A stretch of DNA of 64,000 nt, taken from contig NMRB01000781.1 of NCBI GenBank assembly GCA_002633025.1, positions 78,048 to 142,047 on the forward strand. The letters run 5' to 3'. The stretch is from Notospermus geniculatus (Eukaryota; Nemertea; Pilidiophora; Heteronemertea; Lineidae). A model generated the notes under the pieces. The model saw only the letters and a program-made list of their open reading frames with translations. It made no database searches and was not told the origin of the DNA. This document shows, one piece after another, positions 60,101-63,480 of the stretch (position 1 is its first letter; every line of letters starts with the position of its first letter). The translations under genes were made by a program, and so were the position numbers.

Positions 60101-62669
60101 AGACCAGTGGCTTCATTCAACATGTGTCGATATGTAGCAAAGGCCACCAATGAGGGCATAAACCAGTGGCCTGTTGCAGTGAACGCCAGTTTATGAGGGC
60201 ACTCAGACCAGTGACCTCATGACCTTCCTTCAACCCCTGCTCTGTCCGTATGACTTACTCTCTCTTGGACTTCCAGATCGGCACTCTGTACAAACATGGG
60301 CAACTTGTCAACCAGTAAGTTTCCCATCTCCTTGATCTGGTCTGTATCTTCGTCTGCCTCCGCCTTGCTGAGCAGACGTGCGTACAACTTGAGGATGTTT
60401 TGGACAAAGATACTCTGAATATGCCCGGGAAGTTGGGTGACCTTTGGACGAAGCATGGCCTCAAGGGTGGATCGGGTATCTTTTAGATGTCTACAAAGAA
60501 AGTACTCTTCAGATATCATGATGATGAGACAGCAGTATCATCAAGCCCAATTTGTAAATTATGACCACAGGGTCTCTGCCAGAGGGTACACTGGGTACTG
60601 ATCGCTGTGTGATCACTCGTCTTAGTTTGTACACACCAATGCTTCCAGAGTATTCAAAAGTTTTCGCCACATCGCTTGGCAAAATTTGCTACGCTTCATT
60701 TTGCTTGCAGTGTACAGGCAGCTGATGACCATAAATGTGTTTTTCATGCATTTTTCACACATCACCCCCTGGTGGAAAGACACAGAGTTGGATCGAAATT
60801 CCAAGAGTGTTGTGCACATTAATATAGGCCTATACCAAAGTTTCAAACTCCTCCGTTGAACGGTCGGTCTGGGAGATATCTCGTTTGGATGGACAGACGT
60901 GCCACCAGATGGATGGATGGAATGAAGGCAGAACGGTAAAACACAAATATCTCCCCACTTTTTTTCGAAAGTGGGAAGATAAAAATCCAAACTTACTCGG
61001 AAAATTCTCCACATATCCATGCAGCAGCATAGAGGACTTCACAGATGCCATTCCTCTGTGAGTTCCCAACAAGAACGTGGGAATTCTCCAACAGGATTGC
61101 CTGAAATGATCGATAGGTTGAAAGGAAAGGTTTTTAGAAGAATAAAATAGCTTTTACACATTAACGCCAACAGAGCTGGCATAAAAAAAATAGCCGAAGA
61201 AATGTTCACTTTGCTAATGGATTAATTTTCTAATGGTTTTTCTCCACAGAAACGCCACCATCTGATAGAAAAGAAACATGAAACACAACTGGTTTCTGTA
61301 TTTCTGAGGGAAAGTGCAGAAAATGTCAAGTCACCAGCAGACAATAGGGAGGTTCTGCAAGCTCATGTTTTACATTTACGATTATGATTGGACAACGTCA
61401 TGACGTCAAGCCTTATGTCAAGAAAGAACGTGACGCGATGGCGTCATCATTTGACTTGAAACTTCCTGTGCCAGGTGAAAAGAGGGTCGATGTATCCCAT
61501 GTTTGGCAAGTGCTCCTGGGCAGATATGCCAAGCATTCTTTGTGTCATTTTTTCTGCAACTGTGAAATATACCCATTTATGAATTGCAAGCGAATTCTTG
61601 GATTACAAAAATCAAATATTTGACTGCTTAACCCAACGGTGCCGACCTACGGCCAACTCCGTCGGCTACTTGAAGGCTGAAAGCGCCGAACAACGGCGAA
61701 CTCCGTAGCCGAGTCTGGCCGAGTATTTCCGAGTGCCTGTCGGGGAAAATGACGTCACTGAGTAGGCAAGCTAAATCGAAGATGGTACAATTCGCAGTTT
61801 ATGGATTTCGAAGGATTTTGGAGTGTTTTTTTTGCTAATTTCAGCCAGAAATCTCACAAATTGAATGTAAACAAACCAATCAGCGGATTATATGTGTAAA
61901 TAAAGTACTTCTGTGGGCTTTGTATCGATATTTTAGTGATTATTTTGGCTTTTTTAGATAGATTCGATGGACTTGAATGCCAGTGACGATAACATTCTGC
62001 GGGTATCAAGGTCTGTACAGTGTGCAATAGGGCATTTTACTTGCCCAAAAACTAATTTTTGGCCAAAAAACCCTTCGGCACGTTCAGCCTTTAAAGGTAA
62101 ATTGGCCTTCGGCACCGTTGGGTTAAATTGTAAGTTCTTTACGTGCAGGCCTTGTCTTTTAAGGCGAGCTAAAAAGACTTGAAGGCCTGACGTGTAGCAA
62201 GCGACTCACTCGTAAAAAATCCCACAGAGCCGACGTCATGACGTTTTCAAATTGTAATCGTGAATGTTAAACGTAAGCTTGCAGCACCTCCCTAATTTAC
62301 TATTTCCACTTCCATGTCACAGGCCAACAGGCATGTGGTGGAGGTGGGAGAACGTGCACCAGAACACCAAGCAAATCCATCCTCTCCATGAATTCTTTTA
62401 AGTATATTCATAGTGTTTGAACCCAAATTATGTTCACCCAGATGACTGTCGATTCTTTTTTTCAGCAGTCAGTTTGATAGGTCCATGTATCTGCATCATC
62501 AATCACTCCAGCAATACCTTTTCTATTTAACCTCATACATACCATCTGCGAGACAGCGAAAGAGCGTATGGCCTGAACTCGAATGGCAACATCCAACATT
62601 TGATTTGCAATCAACTTGCCGTGTCTGGTTCCCTCAATCCTTGTCAGCTCAACAAGAATACTCACATAC
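33038..62669 (-). CDS. AP3D1: AP-3 complex subunit delta (AP3D1 orthologue), 3' part, 17 exons
   Basis: The product is the large delta subunit of the heterotetrameric AP-3 adaptor, which in animals sorts cargo from endosomes and trans-Golgi to lysosomes and lysosome-related organelles. I recognise it from conserved stretches such as YVSILVELTRIEGTRHGK, AAWICGEFSE, FVQSADLEVQER, VSALFVGELNPVA, WINEPPSD, DDLDFWLS, VLDSLNTKL, KTDEGSTHEKLDFR and SIQGHHVCLLVK. The visible part begins at about residue 420-430 of the human protein and runs to the stop, about 800 residues: solenoid end, charged hinge, ear. All 17 exons have GT donors and AG acceptors. Phases agree at every junction except e6/e7, where an exon is missing. 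Upstream exons lie beyond the window. Introns are packed with MITEs and SINEs. Family identity is secure; each border is a manual call without transcript evidence. Confidence 0.95.
33212..33584. mobile_element. 373-bp TIR element, copy 2 (inverse of 30008-30385)
   Basis: Ends aaagttgtcccatatacctt and ggtatatgaaacaaacttt. Lies in the last AP3D1 intron, 76 bp from the acceptor of e17. Nested MITE at 33392-33499. Confidence 0.83.
33392..33499. mobile_element. 108-bp MITE, GGGGCCGTATGCATAAAAG ends
   Basis: ggggccgtatgcataaaagt ... cctttatgcatacggcccc with ggcttattccaggtataacg and its inverse inside. Confidence 0.92.
33585..34734. other. Intronic sequence, last AP3D1 intron
   Basis: No further exon recognised. 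It contains a small hairpin acccgtcctacggacgggt at 33967-33985 and a GC-rich palindromic ccccgggggagccccccgg near 34402. Confidence 0.45.
34735..35062. repeat. Long inverted repeat rich in TGACGTCA
   Basis: Left cgtcactgtttcgagtgctg and right cagcactcgaaacagtgacg start about 150-bp arms. Perfect TGACGTCA (CRE/ATF word) at 34771, 34868, 34924 and 35020, plus 34680 just outside. Probably a MITE; ends not defined. Confidence 0.8.
35461..35550. repeat. Two 46-bp tandem units
   Basis: gtgtacaatagaaaccaaat...cttgggtttgat is repeated with a few changes. Confidence 0.85.
35825..36036. mobile_element. 212-bp MITE, TATGACCCGTCAC ends, copy 1
   Basis: tatgacccgtcaccac and gtggtgatgggtcaca are inverted ends. 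Body ctgaggttggcaga...gatttc, cttcctttttatcctg matches 42770-42985. It ends 54 bp from the donor of e16. Confidence 0.82.
36090..36172 (-). CDS. AP3D1: AP3D1 exon e16 (ear)
   Basis: Completes Val and continues VEQIENSASLYGKSIQGHHV CLLVKML. The acceptor is ...TATTCCAG and the donor GTAAGT, ending in phase 0. SIQGHHVCLLVK is identical to human over 12 residues. Confidence 0.95.
36244..36520 (+). mobile_element. tRNA-derived SINE in AP3D1 intron
   Basis: Head ctgatagcctagtagttatc ... caggttcaaatccagccc has A and B boxes. The body has aagtaaaagatcccatcc and ends near gcaaaatgaaatacaaatac. It lies antisense to AP3D1 between e15 and e16. Confidence 0.78.
36547..36671 (-). CDS. AP3D1: AP3D1 exon e15 (ear)
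   Basis: Encodes (G)TMFTELLGSGELPEKYSTKF and on to IILAKICFYGHFS plus one base. The acceptor is ...CCATTTCAG, the donor GTGAGT. LAKICF..HFSV matches human LLAKICFHHHFSV. A SINE (36244-36520) fills most of the next intron. Confidence 0.94.
36858..37084 (-). CDS. AP3D1: AP3D1 exon e14 (ear)
   Basis: 75 codons plus GG: VGANSHDPVKVPFILLPSAQ through KMKGTLTYIVKTDEGSTHEK to YMVGASCK. The acceptor is ...CATGACAG. The donor GTAGGT must be at 36857, since the next GT would include an in-frame TAG. This is the best-conserved part of the ear in this window. Confidence 0.95.
37213..37353. mobile_element. 141-bp MITE, GGCCGGTTTCACACTGCGAG ends
   Basis: ggccggtttcacactgcgag ... ctcgcagtgtgaacccggcc; interior of gcgaagcgaagcg. 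Flanked by TAA and TTA. Ends directly at the next MITE. Confidence 0.88.
37357..37508. mobile_element. 152-bp MITE, GGCTGCTTTTCCACGAGACG ends
   Basis: ggctgcttttccacgagacg ... cgtctcgtggaaaagcagcc with matched cggtggcgggagcgg arms. It shares the TTA at 37354-37356 with the preceding MITE. Confidence 0.9.
37849..38694 (+). repeat. Tandem-unit repeat F2, copy a, about 140-bp period
   Basis: Opens aagagcattgctgagcgtag catatgcccc, closes ccttcggaggtcaggggca. Units with atttca(g/t)gttgat and aaggaaccttcccctca repeat near 38181, 38320, 38461 and 38570. YY1-like GCCGCCATCTTGG at 38248-38260. Confidence 0.85.
38933..39045 (-). repeat. TGGTCCATGGACCA family copy
   Basis: aatgaaatggtccatggacc then catgtgctcacctgtgtgaa and agaagaacaaatgacaaatg; the inverse of 11480-11582. 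Confidence 0.85.
39160..40170 (-). repeat. Tandem-unit repeat F1, copy d, 292-bp period, about three units
   Basis: Units share aactttgacctctgtgacct, gccacctggtggccaagcc, gaatcgaatc and aacgtgccacc, starting near 39240, 39530 and 39822. It closes with cgacgacggacgacgacgga and ctcaccacaggtgagct. Perfect DR3 (TGACCT-N3-TGACCT) at 39532-39546 and 39824-39838. Confidence 0.9.
40483..40620 (-). CDS. AP3D1: AP3D1 exon e13 (ear)
   Basis: 46 codons, MYETRVNLQQSKSIVVSTIF to LEFNVLDSLNTKLLRG. The acceptor is ...CTTCTACAG and the donor GTAAGT. The ELNVLDSLNTK-type motif is conserved in the delta ear domain. Phase 0 on both sides. Confidence 0.95.
40981..41090 (-). pseudogene. Tc1 transposase C-terminal fragment, frameshifted
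   Basis: Two adjacent frames give LWNELLRAWKN and YIDTLPERCAAV, matching the family pattern LW.aL..aW..ip..Yi..lP.Rc.aVi.akGG. Most of the transposase is missing and no start is present. Confidence 0.7.
41114..41340. mobile_element. 227-bp MITE, CTGTAAAGCAAGATAATTTC ends
   Basis: Ends CTGTAAAGCAAGATAATTTC and GAAATTTTCCTGCTTTACAG, interior rich in attttcgcg. TA on the left; AA on the right, one base changed. Nested in the Tc1 remnant. Confidence 0.88.
41621..41741. mobile_element. 121-bp MITE, GGCCCGTATTCTAGAAGC ends
   Basis: ggcccgtattctagaagcct ... gaagcttctagaatacgaccc. Confidence 0.88.
42076..42491 (+). mobile_element. tRNA-derived SINE with 17-bp target duplication
   Basis: Flanked by TATTATTAACTCCTGCC at 42059-42075 and 42492-42508. 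Head tttggcctagtggtttaagg (A box) and gtccgtgggttcgattctgg (B box), separated by an inserted 244-bp MITE. Without the MITE the SINE is about 169 bp. Confidence 0.9.
42153..42396. mobile_element. 244-bp MITE, copy 2 of the 19723 family, TTA duplication
   Basis: AGCCTAGTTTATACTTCGACG ... CGTCGAAGTATAAACTAGGCT, flanked by TTA (42150-42152, 42397-42399), inserted between the A and B boxes of the SINE. Confidence 0.95.
42657..42704 (-). CDS. AP3D1: AP3D1 micro-exon e12 (start of ear)
   Basis: A 48-nt exon, 16 codons, PMSSYQLLGENSQLKM, matching human PPESSYSLLAENSYVKM. The acceptor is ...GTCTGTTTCAG and the donor GTGAGT; phase 0 on both sides. It is flanked by a nested transposon ending 39 bp below the exon (41977-42615, TA to 42617) and by a palindromic MITE starting 65 bp above it (42770-42985). 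Confidence 0.9.
42770..42985. mobile_element. 216-bp MITE, TATGTGACCCGTC ends, copy 2
   Basis: tatgtgacccgtcacagcaa and gccgcgacgggtcacata; body matches 35825-36036. Its near end is 65 bp upstream of the e12 acceptor. Confidence 0.85.
43251..43415 (-). CDS. AP3D1: AP3D1 exon e11 (hinge, Lys-rich; NAGNAG acceptor)
   Basis: 55 codons, QKPRRKKKERKDKHKKKEKR to SSQPTPVTPQLP. The donor is GTAAGT. The acceptor reads TGTAGCAG|AAG, so either of two AGs three bases apart can be used, giving or omitting the first Gln. It corresponds to the human KPKKKKHRKEKEERTKGKKK block. Phase 0 on both sides. Confidence 0.92.
43622..43746. mobile_element. 125-bp MITE, GGGCGGTATTTTATAACGTT ends
   Basis: gggcggtattttataacgtt ... 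aacgttctaaaatacgaccc with ccttaatattaaggtccacc mirrored. Confidence 0.88.
44206..45231. mobile_element. About 1-kb element with imperfect inverted ends
   Basis: ccgctttcactaacgctacg near 44207 mirrors cgagcgaaagtgaaagcgtg ending near 45230. The right half has repeated cacgaatatttgt and acgagt words. Two unrecognised minus-strand frames (44309-44629, 44626-44919) lie inside; they could be decayed coding sequence. It ends 44 bp from the e10 donor. Confidence 0.6.
45275..45424 (-). CDS. AP3D1: AP3D1 exon e10 (hinge, DDLDFWLS motif)
   Basis: 50 codons starting VDDLDFWLSGSDTVSTPAKS and ending EDSKHDE. The acceptor is ...CTCGGACAG and the donor GTATGT. DLDFWLS also occurs in a longer human AP3D1 isoform, where the exon is alternatively used; alternative use here is possible but not shown. 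Phase 0 on both sides, so skipping would keep the frame. Confidence 0.93.
45627..46345 (-). repeat. Tandem-unit repeat F6, copy 2
   Basis: Inverse of 9885-10648 with the same borders, aaaaatagccacgctgttgc and cctcggggtgaaaag. Units near 45690 and 45990 (300 bp). It ends with a cgccagacgccgacgccaga tract. Confidence 0.88.
46436..47105. mobile_element. TIR element rich in ACGT words
   Basis: Outer ends taaatggacattatcat and atgataatgttcctttaa. Inner arms gatatgacgtagctccggctcac and gtgagccagtgctacgtcat (46600-46905) are also mirrored. Confidence 0.7.
47264..47467. mobile_element. 204-bp MITE, CAATGGGAGACTTTCCTGCC ends
   Basis: Perfect 20-bp inverted ends. Interior holds atgacgtcg and TGACGTCA (47395-47402). 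Confidence 0.9.
47628..48152. mobile_element. 525-bp piggyBac-like MITE, TTAA duplication
   Basis: TTAA at 47624-47627 and 48153-48156; ends CCCTTAGAATGCCG and CGGCACTCTGAGGG (imperfect inverses). TTAA targets with CCCT...AGGG ends point to piggyBac-type. No transposase seen. Confidence 0.75.
48237..48484. repeat. Long inverted repeat next to the e9 donor
   Basis: caatagac...cctccaaaagagtgcagcac and gtgctgcgctcttttggagt...gtctattg; about 100-bp arms containing catgacgtcccgcacgtcat and its inverse. It begins 8 bp from exon e9. Confidence 0.85.
48492..48662 (-). CDS. AP3D1: AP3D1 exon e9 (hinge)
   Basis: 57 codons, KHKKELRHRHSSRASEYDDG through a Pro/Glu-rich stretch to NQEKS. The acceptor is ...TTGTTTAACAG, the donor GTAGGC (weak). 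No strong similarity is expected in this hinge part. I accept it from the open frame, matching phases, basic/acidic composition and position. A long inverted repeat (48237-48484) begins 8 bp into the following intron. Confidence 0.85.
48997..49071 (+). repeat. Short tandem repeat, 20-22 bp unit
   Basis: gcaaaacacggaggttacat repeated three and a half times with changes. Confidence 0.85.
49072..49490. other. Intronic spacer e8/e9
   Basis: No repeat family or exon recognised. A ggggatatcccc palindrome lies near 49268. Confidence 0.45.
49491..49665 (-). CDS. AP3D1: AP3D1 exon e8 (hinge, poly-His and Lys-rich)
   Basis: Completes Glu and continues PLRDDEKLPVPQHRVVPAHG, then a basic run with seven His in a row (six CAC and one CAT) and EKKEKKMDKK. 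The acceptor is ...GATTCCAG and the donor GTAGGG, which departs from the GTAAGT used by most exons here. DEKLP.QHR matches human SEKLPIQKHR. Confidence 0.92.
49786..49940. repeat. Tandem ggcgaaatgggaata and a GGCGCA-type repeat fragment
   Basis: Three units of about 18 bp (ggcgatatggggaata, ggcgaaatggagaata, ggcgaaatgggaata) lead into taccgtatttattggcgtac and aaagcgcactggtg aataaggcgca words, familiar from dispersed animal DNA repeats. Confidence 0.6.
49941..50801. other. Intronic spacer e7/e8; single N at 50801
   Basis: No exon recognised. cccccaggggtattcccctgg-like palindromic words near 50296; an ambiguous base at 50801 sits exactly at the edge of the F5 copy. Confidence 0.4.
50802..51042 (-). 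repeat. Tandem-unit repeat F5, truncated inverse copy
   Basis: One unit, ttttcacaaaacgccccctac to cttttggcctatgggccaag cgggc, matching the start of 18385-19080. Confidence 0.85.
51230..51385. repeat. Partial copy of the 62709 element end
   Basis: caaataacgttag ... gcgccacgtca ... ttcctcattgaat follows the same order as the right end of 62709-63105. It ends 44 bp from exon e7. Confidence 0.5.
51429..51511 (-). CDS. AP3D1: AP3D1 exon e7 (hinge)
   Basis: Encodes GAVGSDKEVDDDMKADDPHK and YLDINLD plus GA. The acceptor is ...TTTTTTCAG and the donor GTGAGT. DDPHKYLDINLDE matches human NDPYRALDIDLDK, which fixes the frame and shows a phase-0 start. The preceding exon is missing. Confidence 0.92.
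51650..52490 (+). repeat. Tandem-unit repeat F2, copy b, interrupted by a MITE
   Basis: Opens gcaacacagagcgtggcatatgcccccg-type border and closes cctttggaggtccgcggca. Units spaced 100-150 bp near 51870, 51971, 52074, 52226 and 52368. YY1-like GCCGCCATCTTGG at 52149-52161. Confidence 0.85.
51727..51833. mobile_element. 107-bp MITE inserted in F2 copy b
   Basis: Left gggtcatatgcctaaaacat, right atgttttatgcatacggcccc; arms with cttaagtgtaaaatttccctta. F2 copy c reads straight through this point (gtgctggtcccctcatagag near 57543). Confidence 0.9.
52525..52812. mobile_element. 288-bp MITE, CAGTACAGGTCACAATTGAC ends, TA-flanked
   Basis: Perfect 26-bp inverted ends over TA (52523-52524, 52813-52814). 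The interior is a cluster of gagttacgc / gcgtaactc words. Confidence 0.93.
52815..53299. other. Intronic spacer e6/e7
   Basis: No exon recognised. accaaagatggctctccacg... and ...ggagagcc at 52836/52942 form a loose inverted pair. Confidence 0.4.
53322..54022 (+). repeat. Tandem-unit repeat F3, 139-145-bp period, four units
   Basis: Opens with a hairpin atgcccccctcaacg/...gttgagatgggggcat. Units with aactcaagaacgggttgccc and ttcaatatggccgccag start at 53401, 53546, 53685 and 53830. TTAAACTTCGTTA lies on both sides (53300, 54023). Confidence 0.9.
54045..54145. repeat. Short direct repeats
   Basis: ctttctatcatgtt(g/a) three to four times and ttagtgaaactgt twice. Confidence 0.75.
54146..54559. 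other. Intronic spacer e6/e7
   Basis: Nothing recognised; no Lys-rich exon on the minus strand. Confidence 0.45.
54560..54716. mobile_element. 157-bp MITE, CCTTGTTTACACT ends
   Basis: ccttgtttacactataaaag and gtgtaaccaagg ends with repeated gtccgggcttt and agcccggg words inside. Confidence 0.7.
54717..55155. other. Intronic spacer e6/e7
   Basis: No exon accepted. A minus-strand frame near 55040-55140 (KMAKRKQPKFDNL...) ends in a stop and does not fit the AP3D1 phase. Confidence 0.4.
55156..55437 (-). repeat. TGGTCCATGGACCA copy followed by F1 copy e, cut by the N gap
   Basis: gaaatggtccatggaccatg then gacataacagtgtaatgaca and gccacctggcggccatact units, almost identical to 29075-29390. The gap starts at gggttac within a unit. 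Confidence 0.9.
55438..55827. other. Assembly gap (390 N) inside AP3D1 intron e6/e7
   Basis: A run of N interrupts the sequence, entered from a gccacctgg-type tandem repeat on the left and left through ten G. It lies in the interval where the family predicts a Lys/Glu-rich hinge exon (human LPMSDQYVKLEEERRHRQ...) that I cannot find in the visible bases. The true gap size is unknown. Confidence 0.95.
55838..57255. other. Intronic spacer e6/e7
   Basis: No exon recognised. It contains a perfect hairpin atggtccccaca...tgtggggaccat at 56915-56945. Confidence 0.45.
57281..57446 (-). CDS. AP3D1: AP3D1 exon e6 (hinge)
   Basis: Encodes SREQRKLEQMSNPNYLKGDV and on to VPVAQLDIDVPLHVTGKTLP plus one base of Gly. 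The acceptor is ...GTTTTTCAG, the donor GTATGT. The NP.Y(I/L)K and VPV.Q.D..VPL.V segments align with human NPFYIK and IPVVQIDLSVPLKV. It ends in phase 1, but the next exon found (e7) starts in phase 0. Confidence 0.92.
57466..57860 (+). repeat. Tandem-unit repeat F2, copy c
   Basis: Opens gcaatgcagagcttggcaat atgcccc, then units ttcaggttgatcgctcc, aagatggccaccatagctgc and gccgccatctttgatg. It begins 19 bp upstream of the e6 acceptor, i.e. overlapping the expected branch point/polypyrimidine area. Confidence 0.82.
57991..58184. mobile_element. Imperfect palindromic element, CAACCCC/AAGCCCC ends
   Basis: aagccccttttat and gtgtaaaaggggttg with gggcccaggc / cgggtcgagc words inside. Weak match to the GTTTACAC group. 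Confidence 0.5.
58318..58483 (-). CDS. AP3D1: AP3D1 exon e5 (hinge)
   Basis: Encodes (G)LDLDKWINEPPSDSSDDELK and goes on to ...YEPTEDEIRR. The acceptor is ...TTATGTTAG, the donor GTAAGT; it ends in phase 0. LDLD.WINEP.SDS is a delta-adaptin hallmark. The rest is acidic and Arg-rich and poorly conserved, as expected for the hinge. Confidence 0.93.
58958..59103 (-). CDS. AP3D1: AP3D1 exon e4 (end of solenoid, start of hinge)
   Basis: Encodes ACCVLQLIKYVIKLQDKGNN, then IADEVSALFVGELNPVAAKA and QRKVPVPDG, leaving GG of a Gly codon. The acceptor is ...TTTTTCCAG, the donor GTAAGT. The VSALF.GELNPVA motif marks the end of the adaptin solenoid and the start of the hinge in the family. Confidence 0.95.
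59190..59520 (-). repeat. Tandem-unit repeat of F3 type, 146-bp period
   Basis: caagccattcagcag and caagccattcagtac are 146 bp apart, each followed by aatacgaaa(a)tccaagatg and a tggc(g/a)gccatatt word. Confidence 0.8.
59521..59995 (-). repeat. F1-like degenerate unit
   Basis: aaacgtgccacc, ggactttgaactctg and aatgtaggtcaaaaacc follow the F1 order but are diverged. Confidence 0.6.
60000..60230 (+). repeat. Tandem repeat, about 60-bp unit, four units
   Basis: gagggcattcagaccagtgg-type units at about 60033, 60092, 60152 and 60196, next to the e3 donor. Confidence 0.8.
60259..60490 (-). CDS. AP3D1: AP3D1 exon e3 (solenoid)
   Basis: Completes the split Glu and continues HLKDTRSTLEAMLRPKV...FVQSADLEVQER, 77 full codons. 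The acceptor is ...TTTGTAG and the donor GTAAGT at 60258. LPGHIQ, YVQN-like FVQN and FVQSADLEVQER match the family closely. It ends in phase 0. A short tandem repeat (60000-60230) starts about 30 bp downstream of the donor. Confidence 0.95.
60997..61100 (-). CDS. AP3D1: AP3D1 exon e2 (solenoid)
   Basis: Encodes AILLENSHVLVGNSQRNGIC and then EVLYAAAWICGEFS, leaving two bases (GA) of a Glu codon. The acceptor is ...CATTTCAG and the donor GTAAGT. The RNGICEVLYAAAWICGEFSE segment is nearly invariant in animal delta-adaptins. Length is 104 nt, entering in phase 0 and leaving in phase 2. Confidence 0.95.
61345..62294. mobile_element. 950-bp TIR element containing a piggyBac-like MITE
   Basis: agggaggttctgcaagctca...catttacgattatgattgga and ...caaattgtaatcgtgaatgt...agcttgcagcacctccct mirror each other; cgtcatgacgtc on both inner sides. 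It lies in the e1/e2 intron. Confidence 0.8.
61632..62122. mobile_element. 491-bp piggyBac-like MITE, TTAA duplication
   Basis: TTAA at 61628-61631 and 62123-62126; ends CCCAACGGTGCCG and CGGCACCGTTGGG are perfect 13-bp inverses. Nested in the 61345 element. Confidence 0.85.
62543..62669 (-). CDS. AP3D1: AP3D1 exon e1 (first in window; solenoid)
   Basis: Encodes (W)YVSILVELTRIEG...FAVSQM, 42 codons after one split base, from the adaptin solenoid. The acceptor is ...TTATCTGTAG and the exon opens with G, the third base of a Trp codon. The donor GTATGT follows the ATG at 62543-62545, so the exon ends in phase 0. The EGTRHG and MLDVAIRV motifs are typical of delta-adaptin. The preceding exon (..TNFEW in human) is not found up to 64000. 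Confidence 0.95.
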
Positions 62670-62708
62670 CTACAGATAAATTAATAATAAAGATTACTGA
62701 GGAAACCC

Positions 62709-63105
62709 AATGGGGAACCCGCCCTGCGGTTTATCCCGACAGGTCGGCGCTGTGAGCGCTTGTACCGAAACGACGTCATTGACGTCATTTTTAGGTGTCA
62801 TTGACGTCAATTTAGGTGCTCACGTTGCGTCATGAAAAAATTGCCTGTACATTTTTCTACAGGAAAAATGACACGAAAGACGTTGCTTTTATCGCCATTG
62901 TATCCCTTCATTTTAAGAAAAAAAGTTATTAGATTAAAAGAAAATTTCATCCCCTACACGATGATGTAAGTTTTACTGTCGGGCGACCAACACAAATGGT
63001 TTATTTTCACGGCAGAAATAAATGGAAATAACGTTAGAAAAACAGAGACTTCGGTACAAGCGCTCGCAGCGCCACGTCGTGACGTTAGTGTGCGGGTTCC
63101 TCATT
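62709..63105. mobile_element. 397-bp TIR element rich in TGACGTCA
   Basis: aatggggaacccgc and gcgggttcctcatt ends, with gcgctgtgagcgcttgtacc mirrored. cattgacgtcatt and cattgacgtcaat inside. Confidence 0.8.
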
Positions 63106-63329
63106 CAATCCACTGCCTCATAACTAGAACAACTTTACAGCCCACAATGCATGGGTAGATTTTTTTCTTTTCAGAGCCATTTCTCCATCCATTTTTGACA
63201 GCAGCGGCTCAAATAGGACATCCCATTTTTCAGAGACTTTTCGAGGGTACCTTGATACATCATCACACCTACATCTGTATCTGAACACTCCAGGCCAAAC
63301 AGCCACGAAACGTGTCACTCAACAGTGAA

Positions 63330-63480
63330 ATTTCGAATTCTGACCTCTGTGACCTTGAAAAGTAGGTCAAATCAAAAACCCGGGTGATATGTCATGTATC
63401 CTCATCAGATGCACCTTCCATAATTCAAAATTAAAACAATTTGGGCATTATGAATATACCTATGATAAAATTTGACACAG
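63330..63480 (-). repeat. F1 fragment
   Basis: TGACCTCTGTGACCT (63341-63355) then aaagtaggtcaaatcaaaaac and tgtatcctcatcagatgcac. Confidence 0.8.

Noticed and set aside
60619-60720. Possible extra AP3D1 exon between e2 and e3
   Set aside because: e2 and e3 join in phase (GA|A) and match the human protein without a gap, so none is needed.
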